Source of the DNA: Bacteroides cutis
Lineage (GTDB): Bacteria > Bacteroidota > Bacteroidia > Bacteroidales > Bacteroidaceae
Assembly: GCF_900241005.1 (NCBI RefSeq)
Contig: NZ_OEST01000002.1
Location: 372,001 to 436,000, forward strand
DNA length: 64,000 nt
Direction of reading: 5' to 3'
Shown here: positions 53,201 to 61,466 of the stretch, in pieces
Position numbering within the stretch: the stretch's first letter is position 1
Layout of the letters: every line of letters starts with the position of its first letter
Made by a program: the position numbers and the translations under genes
The notes under the pieces: generated by a model
What the model was told of the DNA's origin: nothing
The model's input: only the letters and a program-made list of their open reading frames with translations
Database searches by the model: none

Positions 53201-54773
53201 CCTCATATTTAGGTGATAAATGGAGGTTATGCGGACGGAAATGCTCCAGGTTGGCACGGAAATTAAAAGTAGGTACCTGAGTGGCAGTATTGATAGTGCC
53301 ATTCATTTCCAACGAAACGTTTTCATCATCCAATGCTATTTTCCCATTAAATCCACCTTGTTTGTATTCTCCATCCAAAGTAATGTTCTCGTAAGTATAA
53401 TCACTATAATCTATGGATGCGACCAATCCTTTCATAAGGATGGACGGGTATTTCTTTTCATAATGATTGCCCTTGACATCCATATTAAAGGTAACTTTTC
53501 CTAATTTATCATTACCCAACAGTTCGCCTAACGAAAATTCGGTAGTTTTTATAGCACCAGAGTAGGAAAAATAACCTTTCTCCTTGTCGGAACTTAGCTT
53601 TATGTCGGTTTTTAAAGAACCGATATCGGTACGCACTTCACCGTAGGTGACAAGATCGGTGAAATATCCGGATATCTCACCACGAAAAGCGACAGTACCC
53701 AAATGCTGTAAGACCGGGGGAACTCCTTTATAATCGTTACTCAAATTACGTACAAAAAACGCAATGCCTTCCTGATCGGCATAAAGGTTAGATAAATTGC
53801 CATAAATAAAGGCATCTTGCGGATGAGAAAGATCCTGCAAGGATACATCTCCCTTCAGCAGGAAGTGTTTTCCGGCAGATATCAACAACTGCGGACAATT
53901 CAGTCGGTTAATGGTTCCGTTTGTCTCCACTTCCAGTTTTATTTTCTCTTTAAACGGCTTAAAAGCAGGAACAAAGGCTGATAAATCTCGCAAAACGACC
54001 TCGGAAGGAAGTATATGAAACGAAAAACGAACATCCCTGGCAAAATTACCGAAAGCTCCCAGACTGTCGTATTCCATGCGGATAGTGTCTGCCTCCAAAG
54101 AGGTGTTAGGAAGATCGATTGCAAAATTTTCAATCCGCATTTTCCGGTCATTGGCAACTACTTTGAGACTTAGTTTTTTCAATTCAAAACCGGAATGTTC
54201 CTCTTCGATACTCATGCGCTTGATAGCGGCATTGATGGAATCGCTTTGCAGGGCTTTCAAAGAAATATTAGCGAGAATATTGGATAAACGGATATGTTTA
54301 GGATTGAACTTTCCCGGGGTTTCCTGTTCGGACCGTATATCATATGACACCCTCCCACGACGTATCAACAAAGAATTAACACGCAAATCCAGATTACTCT
54401 TTTTCTTAACGGAATCTTTGGAAGCAAAAGCATCGAGTACAAACTGAAAATTGGATTTAGCGTCTGGAGTTTCTTTCTCCAGATTGGCATTAAAACTGAA
54501 CAACTGCACATTACTGATAGATATTTTTCCGTTGAACAGGGGAATAATGTCGAATTTGGCAGACAAGCGGGATACCTTCAACAACTCTTTGCCGGATTGG
54601 TCGTCTAATAATAAATCATCAATGATGATGCGGTTCAACAAGCCTATATTTATTCTTCCGATACTGAGTCTACTACCTAATATAGAACTCAATTCTTTGG
54701 CGACAAGTGCAGACATTTGCTGTTGGACATATGGAATGTTCAACAATAAAATAGTCCCGATATATAGTCCCAA
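50274..54773 (-). CDS. tamB: TamB-like translocation/assembly protein (DUF490)
   Basis: A 1499-residue protein with an N-terminal membrane anchor (GLYIGTILLLNIPYVQQQM), long repetitive beta-strand sequence and a C-terminal DUF490/TamB domain (GNYRISQGIYKFSLQEVIRKDFTIKDGSYINFNGPP; the barrel-contacting FSTGEKGWTDVEFETMLSGQLLNNRLLINGNFGYR). TamB-type proteins span the periplasm and move lipids or help outer-membrane assembly. No ATG opens the frame: the first usable start is TTG at 54773, yet in-frame codons upstream (TLKKTVRWVLGIV) look like part of the anchor, back to a stop near 54825. The start is therefore uncertain by about 15 residues. It is divergent from tsaD. Confidence 0.88.
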   Translation of the reverse strand: MGLYIGTILLLNIPYVQQQMSALVAKELSSILGSRLSIGRINIGLLNRIIIDDLLLDDQSGKELLKVSRLSAKFDIIPLFNGKISISNVQLFSFNANLEKETPDAKSNFQFVLDAFASKDSVKKKSNLDLRVNSLLIRRGRVSYDIRSEQETPGKFNPKHIRLSNILANISLKALQSDSINAAIKRMSIEEEHSGFELKKLSLKVVANDRKMRIENFAIDLPNTSLEADTIRMEYDSLGAFGNFARDVRFSFHILPSEVVLRDLSAFVPAFKPFKEKIKLEVETNGTINRLNCPQLLISAGKHFLLKGDVSLQDLSHPQDAFIYGNLSNLYADQEGIAFFVRNLSNDYKGVPPVLQHLGTVAFRGEISGYFTDLVTYGEVRTDIGSLKTDIKLSSDKEKGYFSYSGAIKTTEFSLGELLGNDKLGKVTFNMDVKGNHYEKKYPSILMKGLVASIDYSDYTYENITLDGEYKQGGFNGKIALDDENVSLEMNGTINTATQVPTFNFRANLEHFRPHNLHLSPKYEDTEISVQVTADFTGGSIDDMNGEINIDSLQFIAPDKNYFMDNLQIAAIQKDKQHKLLTVNSGFLKGSIEGDYSYQTLPGSVLNIMRRYVPALILPGKKPQETENNFHFDLHIFDTELLSTVFQIPVKVYTHSTLKGYFNDKAQRLRVEGYFPHLSYGEKFIESGMLLCENPGEQFQARVRFTNRKVNGAVNVALEAQAKDDHIQTVLNWGNSSSVTYSGKLATVTQFIRVKENIADGNKRSSHKKQKEKSSLKTIVDVQPTHIILNDTLWQIHPSQIVVDSGKIHINNFYFSHKERHLRINGIVSDQPQDTVRLNLQDINIGYVFDIANLGVNFKGEATGPAYASGVLKKPVMSTDLFIRNLGLNDGLLGDANIHGEWHHDVKGIYLDAHIREKDIAKSHVYGYVYPIKPTSALDLQIEADNTNLKFIHHYMRSITPEFSGRATGHVHFYGKFKALTMEGRVLGDASLKVDVLNTTFSLKDSILIQPDGLAFRNNRIFDTRGYQGKMNGYLHYQHFKNLEYRFQFDVNNMLVMNTKESLNYPFYGTVYGTGNATIAGNAADGVNIDVAMTTNRNTNFVYMKEGVASAVSNQFIRFVDKTPRRAIQDSILLISDFEQAQKEMVEKESDTDIRLNLLIDATPDATMKIIMDPIAGDYISGKGSGNIRTEFYNKGDVKMFGNYRISQGIYKFSLQEVIRKDFTIKDGSYINFNGPPLDATLDIRASYLVSSASLNDLVPNAGNYVDQTNIKVNCIMDLTGQLTSPAVKLSIELPNERDEVQALIRNYIPTEEQMNMQILYLLGIGKFYTPENVDVTGNSNMMSSVLSSTLSGQLNNALSHIIDSNNWNIGTNFSTGEKGWTDVEFETMLSGQLLNNRLLINGNFGYRDNPIANTNFVGDFQAEWLVNRSGDIRLKAYNETNDRYYTKTNLTTQGIGIVFKKDFNKWNELLFWNKWKLKRLKKIQEKKEAASTDSIPQE

Positions 54774-54884
54774 TACTATACCGAGTACCCAACGTACTGT
54801 CTTTTTCAGCGTTCTGATAGGCGATTAATTTTATTTAGCCAACAAAAATATGAAATAATACGTTATCGATACTACTTTTATCAC

Positions 54885-54892
54885 TACTTTTG
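54885..54892 (+). promoter_or_regulatory. -7 element of the tsaD promoter
   Basis: TACTTTTG, 26 bases before the tsaD ATG. On the opposite strand TATTTTTG (54843-54850 read in reverse) may serve tamB. Neither has a strong -33 element. Confidence 0.5.
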
Positions 54893-54917
54893 CAGCGTTT
54901 AAACGTAAATAAACACT

Positions 54918-55937
54918 ATGAGTACAATAATCTTAGGAATAGAATCCTCCTGTGATGACACTTCAGCAGCGGTCATCAAAGATGGTTATCTGCTTTCGAA
55001 TGTAGTGGCCAGCCAGGCTGTTCATGAAGCATATGGTGGGGTAGTACCTGAACTGGCTTCCCGTGCACATCAACAAAATATTGTTCCGGTAGTACACGAA
55101 GCATTGAAACGTGCCGGAGTGACAAAAGAAGAATTAAGTGCAATAGCCTTTACACGTGGTCCCGGATTGATGGGGTCTCTATTGGTAGGAGTATCGTTCG
55201 CTAAGGGATTTGCACGTTCTTTGGGTATTCCAATGATAGACGTTAATCACTTGACGGGGCATGTGTTAGCTCATTTTATTAAAGCAAAAGGCGAAGAGAA
55301 TAGACAGCCTGATTTTCCATTCCTTTGTTTGCTGGTTTCCGGTGGAAATTCGCAGATTATTCTGGTTAAGGCTTATAATGATATGGAGATTTTAGGGCAA
55401 ACGATTGATGATGCCGCAGGCGAAGCCATTGATAAATGCTCCAAAGTAATGGGACTGGGATATCCAGGGGGACCAATCATAGATAAGCTGGCACGTCAGG
55501 GAAATCCGAAAGCTTTTACATTCAGTAAACCTCATATTCCGGGGTTGGATTACAGCTTCAGCGGATTGAAGACTTCCTTTCTCTATTCTCTACGTGATTG
55601 GATGAAGGATGATCCTGATTTCATCGAGCATCATAAGGTGGATTTAGCCGCTTCATTGGAGGCTACAATTGTAGATATTTTAATGGATAAGTTACGCAAA
55701 GCTGCCAAGCAATATAAAATCAATGAAATAGCGGTTGCCGGTGGCGTTTCTGCCAATAATGGTTTGCGTAATGCATTCCGAGAACATGCCGAAAAATATG
55801 GTTGGAATATCTTTATTCCTAAATTCAGCTATACAACCGACAATGCTGCAATGATTGCTATTACAGGATATTTCAAGTATTTGGATAAAGAATTCTGTCC
55901 AATGGAGGCACCTGCTTATTCGCGCGTTAGTTTATAA
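54918..55937 (+). CDS. tsaD: tRNA N6-adenosine threonylcarbamoyltransferase
   Basis: TsaD (339 residues) transfers the threonylcarbamoyl group to A37 of tRNAs reading ANN codons. ILGIESSCDDTSAAVI at the start, AVHEAYGGVVPELASRAH, the metal-binding HLTGHVLAH, FLCLLVSGGNSQI and AVAGGVSANNGLR are the family signatures. It starts an apparent rightward unit with the cinA-type amidase 27 bases later. Confidence 0.97.
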   Translation: MSTIILGIESSCDDTSAAVIKDGYLLSNVVASQAVHEAYGGVVPELASRAHQQNIVPVVHEALKRAGVTKEELSAIAFTRGPGLMGSLLVGVSFAKGFARSLGIPMIDVNHLTGHVLAHFIKAKGEENRQPDFPFLCLLVSGGNSQIILVKAYNDMEILGQTIDDAAGEAIDKCSKVMGLGYPGGPIIDKLARQGNPKAFTFSKPHIPGLDYSFSGLKTSFLYSLRDWMKDDPDFIEHHKVDLAASLEATIVDILMDKLRKAAKQYKINEIAVAGGVSANNGLRNAFREHAEKYGWNIFIPKFSYTTDNAAMIAITGYFKYLDKEFCPMEAPAYSRVSL

Positions 55938-55964
55938 AAATAAGGCCATATAATATAATAAGGT

Positions 55965-56432
55965 ATGAAACCGGAAGAGGAAATAGGAATATTGTTGAAA
56001 ACAAAGAATTTCTCCCTTTCCACCGCAGAAAGTTGTACAGGTGGCGGGATCGCTACTTTGATAACGTCCGTTCCGGGTAGTTCGGAATACTTTAATGGTG
56101 GTATCGTAGCATATTCCAACGAAGTAAAGATGTCTCTGCTTCATGTCTCTGCCGATACCTTGGAAAAATATGGAGCCGTGAGCCGTGAAACCGTAACTGA
56201 GATGGTGAAAGGTGCGATGAAAACGCTGAAAACAGATTGCGCGGTAGCGACATCGGGAATTGCGGGTCCCGGAGGAGGAACTCTCGAGAAGCCGGTAGGA
56301 ACTGTCTGGATAGCTGCTGCCTATAAAAATGAAATTGTCACTATGAAACAGGAAGGAGACTGCGGAAGAGCGGGAAATGTTCAAAAAGCTATCCAAAATG
56401 CTCTTTTATTACTTCGTGACATACTAAAATGA
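55965..56432 (+). CDS. pncC: CinA C-terminal domain protein (nicotinamide-nucleotide amidase)
   Basis: A 155-residue protein consisting only of the CinA C-terminal domain: [22 protein letters not shown] with the catalytic Ser, [21 protein letters not shown] and [24 protein letters not shown]. Stand-alone versions deamidate nicotinamide mononucleotide to nicotinate mononucleotide. There is no fused competence/damage N-terminal domain. Confidence 0.92.
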   Translation: MKPEEEIGILLKTKNFSLSTAESCTGGGIATLITSVPGSSEYFNGGIVAYSNEVKMSLLHVSADTLEKYGAVSRETVTEMVKGAMKTLKTDCAVATSGIAGPGGGTLEKPVGTVWIAAAYKNEIVTMKQEGDCGRAGNVQKAIQNALLLLRDILK

Positions 56433-56472
56433 GGAAAAATTGCTATCCTACAGTGAATTATTTTAGGAAAAA

Positions 56473-56504
56473 CTTGTTTGGTAACGATAAAAGTACTTAC
56501 TTTG
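56473..56504 (+). promoter_or_regulatory. promoter of the rpmB-rpmG operon
   Basis: CTTG (56473-56476), a 20-base spacer and TTACTTTG (56497-56504) match the Bacteroides consensus with one mismatch in each element, 49 bases upstream of rpmB. Confidence 0.5.
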
Positions 56505-56553
56505 CGCTCTGTTTGAAAGAAGTATAGATAAAAACTATAAAATAAAGATAGAA

Positions 56554-56814
56554 ATGTCGAAGATTTGTCAAATTACCGGAAAGAAAGCCATGATTGGCAA
56601 CAATGTTTCACACTCAAAGAGAAGAACTAAGAGAACCTTTGATTTGAACTTGTTTAACAAGAAGTTCTACTATGTAGAGCAAGATTGCTGGATCAGCCTG
56701 AGCCTGTGTGCTGCTGGTTTACGTATTATTAATAAAAAAGGACTGGACGCTGCTTTGAATGATGCAGTAGCTAAAGGTTATTGTGATTGGAAAACCATTA
56801 AAGTAATTGGTTAA
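56554..56814 (+). CDS. rpmB: 50S ribosomal protein L28
   Basis: An 86-residue protein starting [27 protein letters not shown], the conserved N-terminal half of L28, with [18 protein letters not shown] at the C-terminal side. It is the first of three small translation-related genes with 15-21-base spacing. Rich in Lys and Arg, as expected for an rRNA-binding protein. Confidence 0.97.
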   Translation: MSKICQITGKKAMIGNNVSHSKRRTKRTFDLNLFNKKFYYVEQDCWISLSLCAAGLRIINKKGLDAALNDAVAKGYCDWKTIKVIG

Positions 56815-56835
56815 ACGTAGAGGAGATACTGAATT

Positions 56836-57024
56836 ATGGCAAAGAAAGCAAAAGGTAACAGAGTACAGGTGATTCTGGAATGCACAGAACACAAAGATAG
56901 CGGTATGCCGGGAACTTCTCGTTATATTACGACGAAGAACAGAAAGAACACTACCGAAAGATTGGAGTTGAAGAAATACAACCCGATCTTGAAGAGAGTA
57001 ACAGTACATAAGGAAATTAAATAA
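56836..57024 (+). CDS. rpmG: 50S ribosomal protein L33 (zinc-free form)
   Basis: A 62-residue L33 ([20 protein letters not shown]...[22 protein letters not shown]). The two CxxC pairs of the zinc-binding form are absent; only one Cys remains, so this is the C-minus type. It is 21 bases after rpmB. Confidence 0.96.
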   Translation: MAKKAKGNRVQVILECTEHKDSGMPGTSRYITTKNRKNTTERLELKKYNPILKRVTVHKEIK

Positions 57025-57039
57025 TAAGAGTATAACCCC

Positions 57040-57198
57040 ATGGCAAAGAAAACAGTAGCAAGTTTGCACGAAGGTTCTAAAGAAGGTCGTGCTTATACCA
57101 AGGTTATCAAGATGGTTAAGTCTCCGAAGACAGGTGCTTACATCTTCGATGAACAAATGGTTCCTAACGAAAAAGTACAAGACTTTTTCAAGAAATAA
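57040..57198 (+). CDS. DUF4295 small basic protein
   Basis: A 52-residue protein, MAKKTVASLHEGSKEGRAYT through DEQMVPNEKVQDFFKK, of the DUF4295 family, which in Bacteroidetes always follows rpmG as I recall. It is likely a small ribosome-associated or translation-linked protein; function unknown. It is followed by a strong terminator, which closes the operon. Confidence 0.9.
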   Translation: MAKKTVASLHEGSKEGRAYTKVIKMVKSPKTGAYIFDEQMVPNEKVQDFFKK

Positions 57199-57240
57199 GA
57201 TTAACATAGCGACCGTAAGGCGCTGATAATTTATAAAAAA

Positions 57241-57270
57241 ATCCCCTTATCGGTAGTCCGGTAAGGGGAT
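57241..57270 (+). terminator. terminator of the rpmB-rpmG operon
   Basis: ATCCCCTTA (57241-57249) and TAAGGGGAT (57262-57270) pair perfectly, extended by CGG-CCG inside, with A residues before and TTTG after. Confidence 0.88.
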
Positions 57271-57276
57271 TTGTTA

Positions 57277-57284
57277 TATCTTTG
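57277..57284 (+). promoter_or_regulatory. -7 element of the ftsY promoter
   Basis: TATCTTTG, a perfect TAnnTTTG match 62 bases before ftsY. The -33 region falls inside the preceding terminator stem and has no TTTG. Confidence 0.5.
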
Positions 57285-57346
57285 CAGAAAAGCGAGAATA
57301 GGTCGTACTATTTATACGTAAAAAGCATTGTACAAACAATAAGAAT

Positions 57347-58306
57347 ATGGGATTTTTTAGTTTTTTCTCCAAGGAAAAGAAGGAAACGTTAGATAAAGGA
57401 TTATCTAAGACCAAAGAAAGTGTATTCGGTAAGATAGCCCGTGCCGTGGCTGGAAAATCGAAGGTAGACGATGAAGTGTTGGATAATCTCGAAGAAGTAC
57501 TGATAACTTCTGATGTAGGTGTAGAAACAACATTGAAAATAATTGAACGCATTGAAAAGCGTGCCGCTTCAGAGAAATACATGAATGCGCAGGAGTTGAA
57601 CACAATTTTGCGCGATGAAATCGCTGCTTTACTCACGGAAAACAATTCGGATGATGTGGATGACTTTGAAGCTCCCATTATGAAGAAACCTTACGTTATC
57701 ATGGTAGTTGGTGTGAACGGGGTAGGTAAGACTACTACAATTGGCAAATTGGCATATCAATTCAAAAAAGCTGGTAAATCCGTTTATTTAGGGGCGGCGG
57801 ATACCTTCCGTGCCGCTGCTGTGGAACAATTGATGATTTGGGGCGAGCGGGTAGGTGTGCCTGTAGTAAAACAAAAAATGGGAGCCGATCCTGCTTCTGT
57901 AGCTTTTGATACACTAAGCTCTGCCGTAGCCAATAATGCCGATGTGGTAATTATAGATACCGCCGGACGTCTTCATAATAAAGTAGGCTTGATGAACGAG
58001 CTCACAAAAATAAAGAACGTAATGAAGAAAATCGTACCGGATGCACCGAACGAAGTATTACTTGTTTTGGACGGTTCTACTGGGCAAAATGCTTTTGAGC
58101 AGGCTAAGCAATTCACATTAGCTACCGAAGTCACGGCAATGGCGGTAACCAAACTCGATGGTACAGCGAAAGGCGGTGTTGTCATCGGCATTTCCGATCA
58201 ATTCAAAATTCCAGTAAAATATATTGGTTTGGGTGAGGGTATGGAAGATTTGCAAGTATTCCGTAAAAAGGAATTTGTCGATTCACTGTTTGGAGAAAAT
58301 ACATGA
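57347..58306 (+). CDS. ftsY: signal recognition particle receptor FtsY
   Basis: A 319-residue GTPase that receives SRP-ribosome complexes at the membrane. The helical N domain (1-100) is followed by the G domain: VVGVNGVGKTTTIGKLA, DTFRAAAVEQL, IDTAGRLHNK and TKLDGTAKGG. The acidic A domain of E. coli FtsY is absent, as usual in Bacteroidetes; a short amphipathic MGFFSFFSKEKK start probably binds the membrane. It overlaps rimO by 4 bases. Confidence 0.97.
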   Translation: MGFFSFFSKEKKETLDKGLSKTKESVFGKIARAVAGKSKVDDEVLDNLEEVLITSDVGVETTLKIIERIEKRAASEKYMNAQELNTILRDEIAALLTENNSDDVDDFEAPIMKKPYVIMVVGVNGVGKTTTIGKLAYQFKKAGKSVYLGAADTFRAAAVEQLMIWGERVGVPVVKQKMGADPASVAFDTLSSAVANNADVVIIDTAGRLHNKVGLMNELTKIKNVMKKIVPDAPNEVLLVLDGSTGQNAFEQAKQFTLATEVTAMAVTKLDGTAKGGVVIGISDQFKIPVKYIGLGEGMEDLQVFRKKEFVDSLFGENT

Positions 58307-59601
58307 GAAAGAAAACAATAGATATCATTACTTTAGGATGTTCTAAAAATTTAGTGGATTCTGAGCATCTGATACGTCAGTTGGAAGAAGCCGGTTATCA
58401 CGTTACTCATGATGCCAAACGTCCCAAAGGACAAATTGCCGTTATCAATACTTGCGGTTTCATTGGCGATGCAAAGGAAGAATCCATCAATATGATTTTA
58501 GAATTTGCACAGGCCAAAGAGGAGGGAACACTAGAAAAACTCTATGTGATGGGATGCCTTTCGGAACGTTATCTAAAGGAGTTGGCTATCGAAATTCCGC
58601 AGGTTGACAGATTTTACGGTAAATTCAATTGGAAAGAATTGCTTCAGGATTTAGGTAAAGCCTATCATGAAGAACTCCATATAGAGCGTACTTTGACTAC
58701 TCCCAAACACTATGCTTATCTGAAAATATCAGAAGGATGTGACCGTAAATGTTCTTATTGTGCCATTCCTATTATTACCGGAAAACATGTATCACGCCCA
58801 ATGGAAGAAATTCTGGATGAGGTGAGGTATTTGGTTGCCCGTGGTGTGAAAGAATTCCAGGTTATTGCACAGGAGCTGACTTATTATGGAGTAGATTTGT
58901 ATAAAAAACAAAGGTTACCCGAACTCATCGAACGTATTTCTGAAATACCGGGTGTAGAGTGGATACGTCTGCATTATGCTTATCCGGCACATTTTCCGAT
59001 AGATTTATTTCGTGTGATGCGTGAGCGTTCCAATGTATGTAAATACATGGATATTGCATTGCAACATATTAGTGATAATATGTTGGAAAAGATGCACCGC
59101 CATGTGACAAAAGCTGAAACCTACCGTCTAATCGAGAAATTCCGGGAAGAAGTTCCGGGAATTCATTTGCGCACTACATTGATGGTAGGACATCCCGGTG
59201 AAACGGAAAAAGACTTTGAGGAGTTAAAAGAATTTGTCCGTAAGGTCCGTTTTGATAGAATGGGGGCTTTTGCTTATTCCGAAGAAGAAGGTACATACGC
59301 GGCAGCGAATTATGAGGATACTATTCCACAGGAAGTGAAACAAATACGTTTAGATGAATTGATGGCGATTCAACAAGGTATTTCTGCAGAATTGAGCGCA
59401 GCAAAAGTAGGACAAAAAATGAAAGTAATTATTGATCGCCTAGAAGGAGATTATTACGTGGGACGTACGGAATTTGACTCTCCTGAAGTTGACCCTGAAG
59501 TCTTGATCGAATGTAAAGATAATACATTACTTATAGGTAACTTTTACCAAGTAGAGATAATAAACTCCGATGATTTCGACCTTTTTGGACGAATTATTTA
59601 A
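58303..59601 (+). CDS. rimO: ribosomal protein S12 methylthiotransferase
   Basis: RimO (432 residues) is a radical SAM enzyme that methylthiolates an Asp of S12. The UPF0004 domain (IITLGCSKNLVDSEHL with Cys residues) is followed by the radical SAM core ISEGCDRKCSYCAIP and a C-terminal TRAM region (IDRLEGDYYVGRTEFDSPEVD). The MiaB paralogue is the alternative; the LGCSKNLVD start and Tyr/Asp-rich TRAM favour RimO. Confidence 0.96.
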   Translation: MRKKTIDIITLGCSKNLVDSEHLIRQLEEAGYHVTHDAKRPKGQIAVINTCGFIGDAKEESINMILEFAQAKEEGTLEKLYVMGCLSERYLKELAIEIPQVDRFYGKFNWKELLQDLGKAYHEELHIERTLTTPKHYAYLKISEGCDRKCSYCAIPIITGKHVSRPMEEILDEVRYLVARGVKEFQVIAQELTYYGVDLYKKQRLPELIERISEIPGVEWIRLHYAYPAHFPIDLFRVMRERSNVCKYMDIALQHISDNMLEKMHRHVTKAETYRLIEKFREEVPGIHLRTTLMVGHPGETEKDFEELKEFVRKVRFDRMGAFAYSEEEGTYAAANYEDTIPQEVKQIRLDELMAIQQGISAELSAAKVGQKMKVIIDRLEGDYYVGRTEFDSPEVDPEVLIECKDNTLLIGNFYQVEIINSDDFDLFGRII

Positions 59602-59680
59602 ATATTTTTCCCGAACTTCTTGTGTATGTGAGGAAGATTTGCTAATATAGCAACATATTTCTAAATTAATTACTTGGACT

Positions 59681-59953
59681 TTGAATAACAAAGAATTTAC
59701 TTCTGAATTGTCACGGAGACTGGGGTATACCGTGAAAGATACTTCGGATTTAGTTACATCTTTACTGTCGGACATGATCCGGCAGTTGGAAGAAGGGAAT
59801 GTTATTTCCGTACAGGGATTTGGTACATTCGAAGTTAAGAAAAAATCCGAACGTATTTCCGTTAATCCGACAACAAAACAACGGTTATTGGTACCTCCTA
59901 AATTAGTACTGACATATAAACCTAGTACACTGTTGAAAGATAAGTTTAAGTAA
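59681..59953 (+). CDS. HU/IHF-family DNA-binding protein
   Basis: A 90-residue HU-like protein: LSRRLGYTVKDTSDLVTSLLSDMIRQLEEGNVISVQGFGTFEVKKKSERISVNPTTKQR, with the GFGTFxxxxR beta-arm motif. The start is a TTG at 59681; no in-frame ATG lies upstream before a stop. It is the first of two tandem HU genes and is 25 bases from the second. Confidence 0.9.
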   Translation: MNNKEFTSELSRRLGYTVKDTSDLVTSLLSDMIRQLEEGNVISVQGFGTFEVKKKSERISVNPTTKQRLLVPPKLVLTYKPSTLLKDKFK

Positions 59954-59978
59954 TTTTCCTTTTAATTGTCCTCGCATT

Positions 59979-61274
59979 ATGAATGAAAAGTTAAACATAC
60001 AGAACTTGATTGATTTGCTAGCTGAAAAGCATGGCATGAGCAGAAAGAATGCAGACAGTTTTGTGAAAGAATTCTTTCTGTTGATTGAAGAATCTCTAGA
60101 AAAGGATAAATATGTGAAGATAAAAGGGTTGGGCACTTTCAAGCTGATTGCTGTAGAGAGTCGCGAAAGTGTCAATGTCAATACGGGAGAACGTTTTGAA
60201 ATACAGGGACATACCAAAGTTTCTTTTACTCCGGAACCCACTTTGAAGGACATTATCAATAAGCCGTTTGCACACTTTGAAACGGTTGCTTTGAATGATA
60301 ATACAGTGCTTGAAGATACCCCATTGGATACTGATAATGAGGACGATGAGGAAGTTGAACAAAAAGGAGTTCCTTCCAACATTGATACGAAAATTCAGGA
60401 AGCTGAGATTAAGAAAGAAATTCCGATTATTGCGGAAGTAAAAGAGGTGCAATTTGTCAAACCTAAAAACGATAAGGAAGGGACTATTGAATTTATAGAA
60501 AAAACAGCTGTAATTTCCTCAGAAGTTGTTTCTGCTTCTAAGGAAACTAAAAATATTCCTGAAGAACTCGAAAATGAGAAGCAACAAGTTGCTGAAATAA
60601 TTCCAGAAACTTTTACTGATGTTGTCAAACAGAAACTAAAATCGAAAATTGAGTCGGAGATAACTTCTGAAACGATACTAGACCAGCCAAATACAAAACA
60701 ATCGGAACCGATCGTGAGGGAAGGTGAGGAGTCTTCTACGATGAAATATTTTATAGGTATCGTCGTTTTCGTGGTACTATTATGTTCTGGCGCCGTGATA
60801 TTTATGTATTATCCTGATTTGTTCGATAGTTCATCTTCAAAGTCTGTTAGAGAAACAATGATGAAAGAAAAAGTAGAAAAACCTATTGATCAAAGAACAT
60901 TAACCGATAGTCTTTCTCCAAAAGATGTTGTTCAACCGGCTCAAAAAGATACTGTAGCTGAAATTTTAACTTCAACTTCTCAGCAAAAAAATACTCCTAA
61001 AGAGAATGTAGCAGTATCTGTTCCTCGAAAAGAACAAAAGAAATCTGCGGTGATACCTTTCAAACCTGATTCTGTAGGATATACCATCGTTGGAACAGAG
61101 ACTACCTATACTATTAAAGAAGGCGAGACGTTAACGAGAATAGCACTTCGATTTTATGGAACAAAGGCTTTATGGCCATATATAGTAAAACATAATCCTG
61201 GTGTTATCAAAAATCCGGATAATGTACCTTTTGGTACCACAATTAAGATACCGAAACTTGTAAAGAAGCAGTAA
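59979..61274 (+). CDS. HU domain - membrane segment - LysM fusion protein
   Basis: A 431-residue protein. Residues 1-95 form an HU/IHF domain (IDLLAEKHGMSRKNADSFVKEF, VKIKGLGTFKLIAVESRESVNVNTGE). An acidic, Lys/Glu-rich linker (100-250) is followed by one membrane helix (about 255-277, YFIGIVVFVVLLCSGAVIFMYY) and a C-terminal LysM domain (about 376-428, YTIKEGETLTRIALRFYGTKALWPYIVKHNP). The expected topology puts DNA binding inside and peptidoglycan binding in the periplasm, linking nucleoid and wall. That role is inferred. Confidence 0.9.
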   Translation: MNEKLNIQNLIDLLAEKHGMSRKNADSFVKEFFLLIEESLEKDKYVKIKGLGTFKLIAVESRESVNVNTGERFEIQGHTKVSFTPEPTLKDIINKPFAHFETVALNDNTVLEDTPLDTDNEDDEEVEQKGVPSNIDTKIQEAEIKKEIPIIAEVKEVQFVKPKNDKEGTIEFIEKTAVISSEVVSASKETKNIPEELENEKQQVAEIIPETFTDVVKQKLKSKIESEITSETILDQPNTKQSEPIVREGEESSTMKYFIGIVVFVVLLCSGAVIFMYYPDLFDSSSSKSVRETMMKEKVEKPIDQRTLTDSLSPKDVVQPAQKDTVAEILTSTSQQKNTPKENVAVSVPRKEQKKSAVIPFKPDSVGYTIVGTETTYTIKEGETLTRIALRFYGTKALWPYIVKHNPGVIKNPDNVPFGTTIKIPKLVKKQ

Positions 61275-61296
61275 AAAAATACTGCTTCTTTTTTTG
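61265..61296 (+). terminator. terminator after the HU-LysM gene
   Basis: GAAGCAGTA (61265-61273) pairs with TACTGCTTC (61280-61288) around an A6 loop, followed by a run of T. The 5' half of the stem overlaps the stop codon of the gene. Confidence 0.88.
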
Positions 61297-61363
61297 TTAA
61301 GTACTAAACTCTATGAAAGTAGTTTAATCTAAAGGTTTCACATTGTTTTTTAATAAAAATTAG

Positions 61364-61394
61364 TTGGTATGGTTAATTTATTCCCGTACTTTTG
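61364..61394 (+). promoter_or_regulatory. promoter of the moxR/Bat operon
   Basis: TTG at 61364-61366, a 20-base spacer and TACTTTTG at 61387-61394, a perfect -7. It lies 73 bases upstream of the moxR start. Confidence 0.6.
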
Positions 61395-61466
61395 GGAGCG
61401 AAAAAATAATTACCGGCTATGAAACCGGATAAACGAGGAAATTAAACATTAAAAATAGATTGATTT

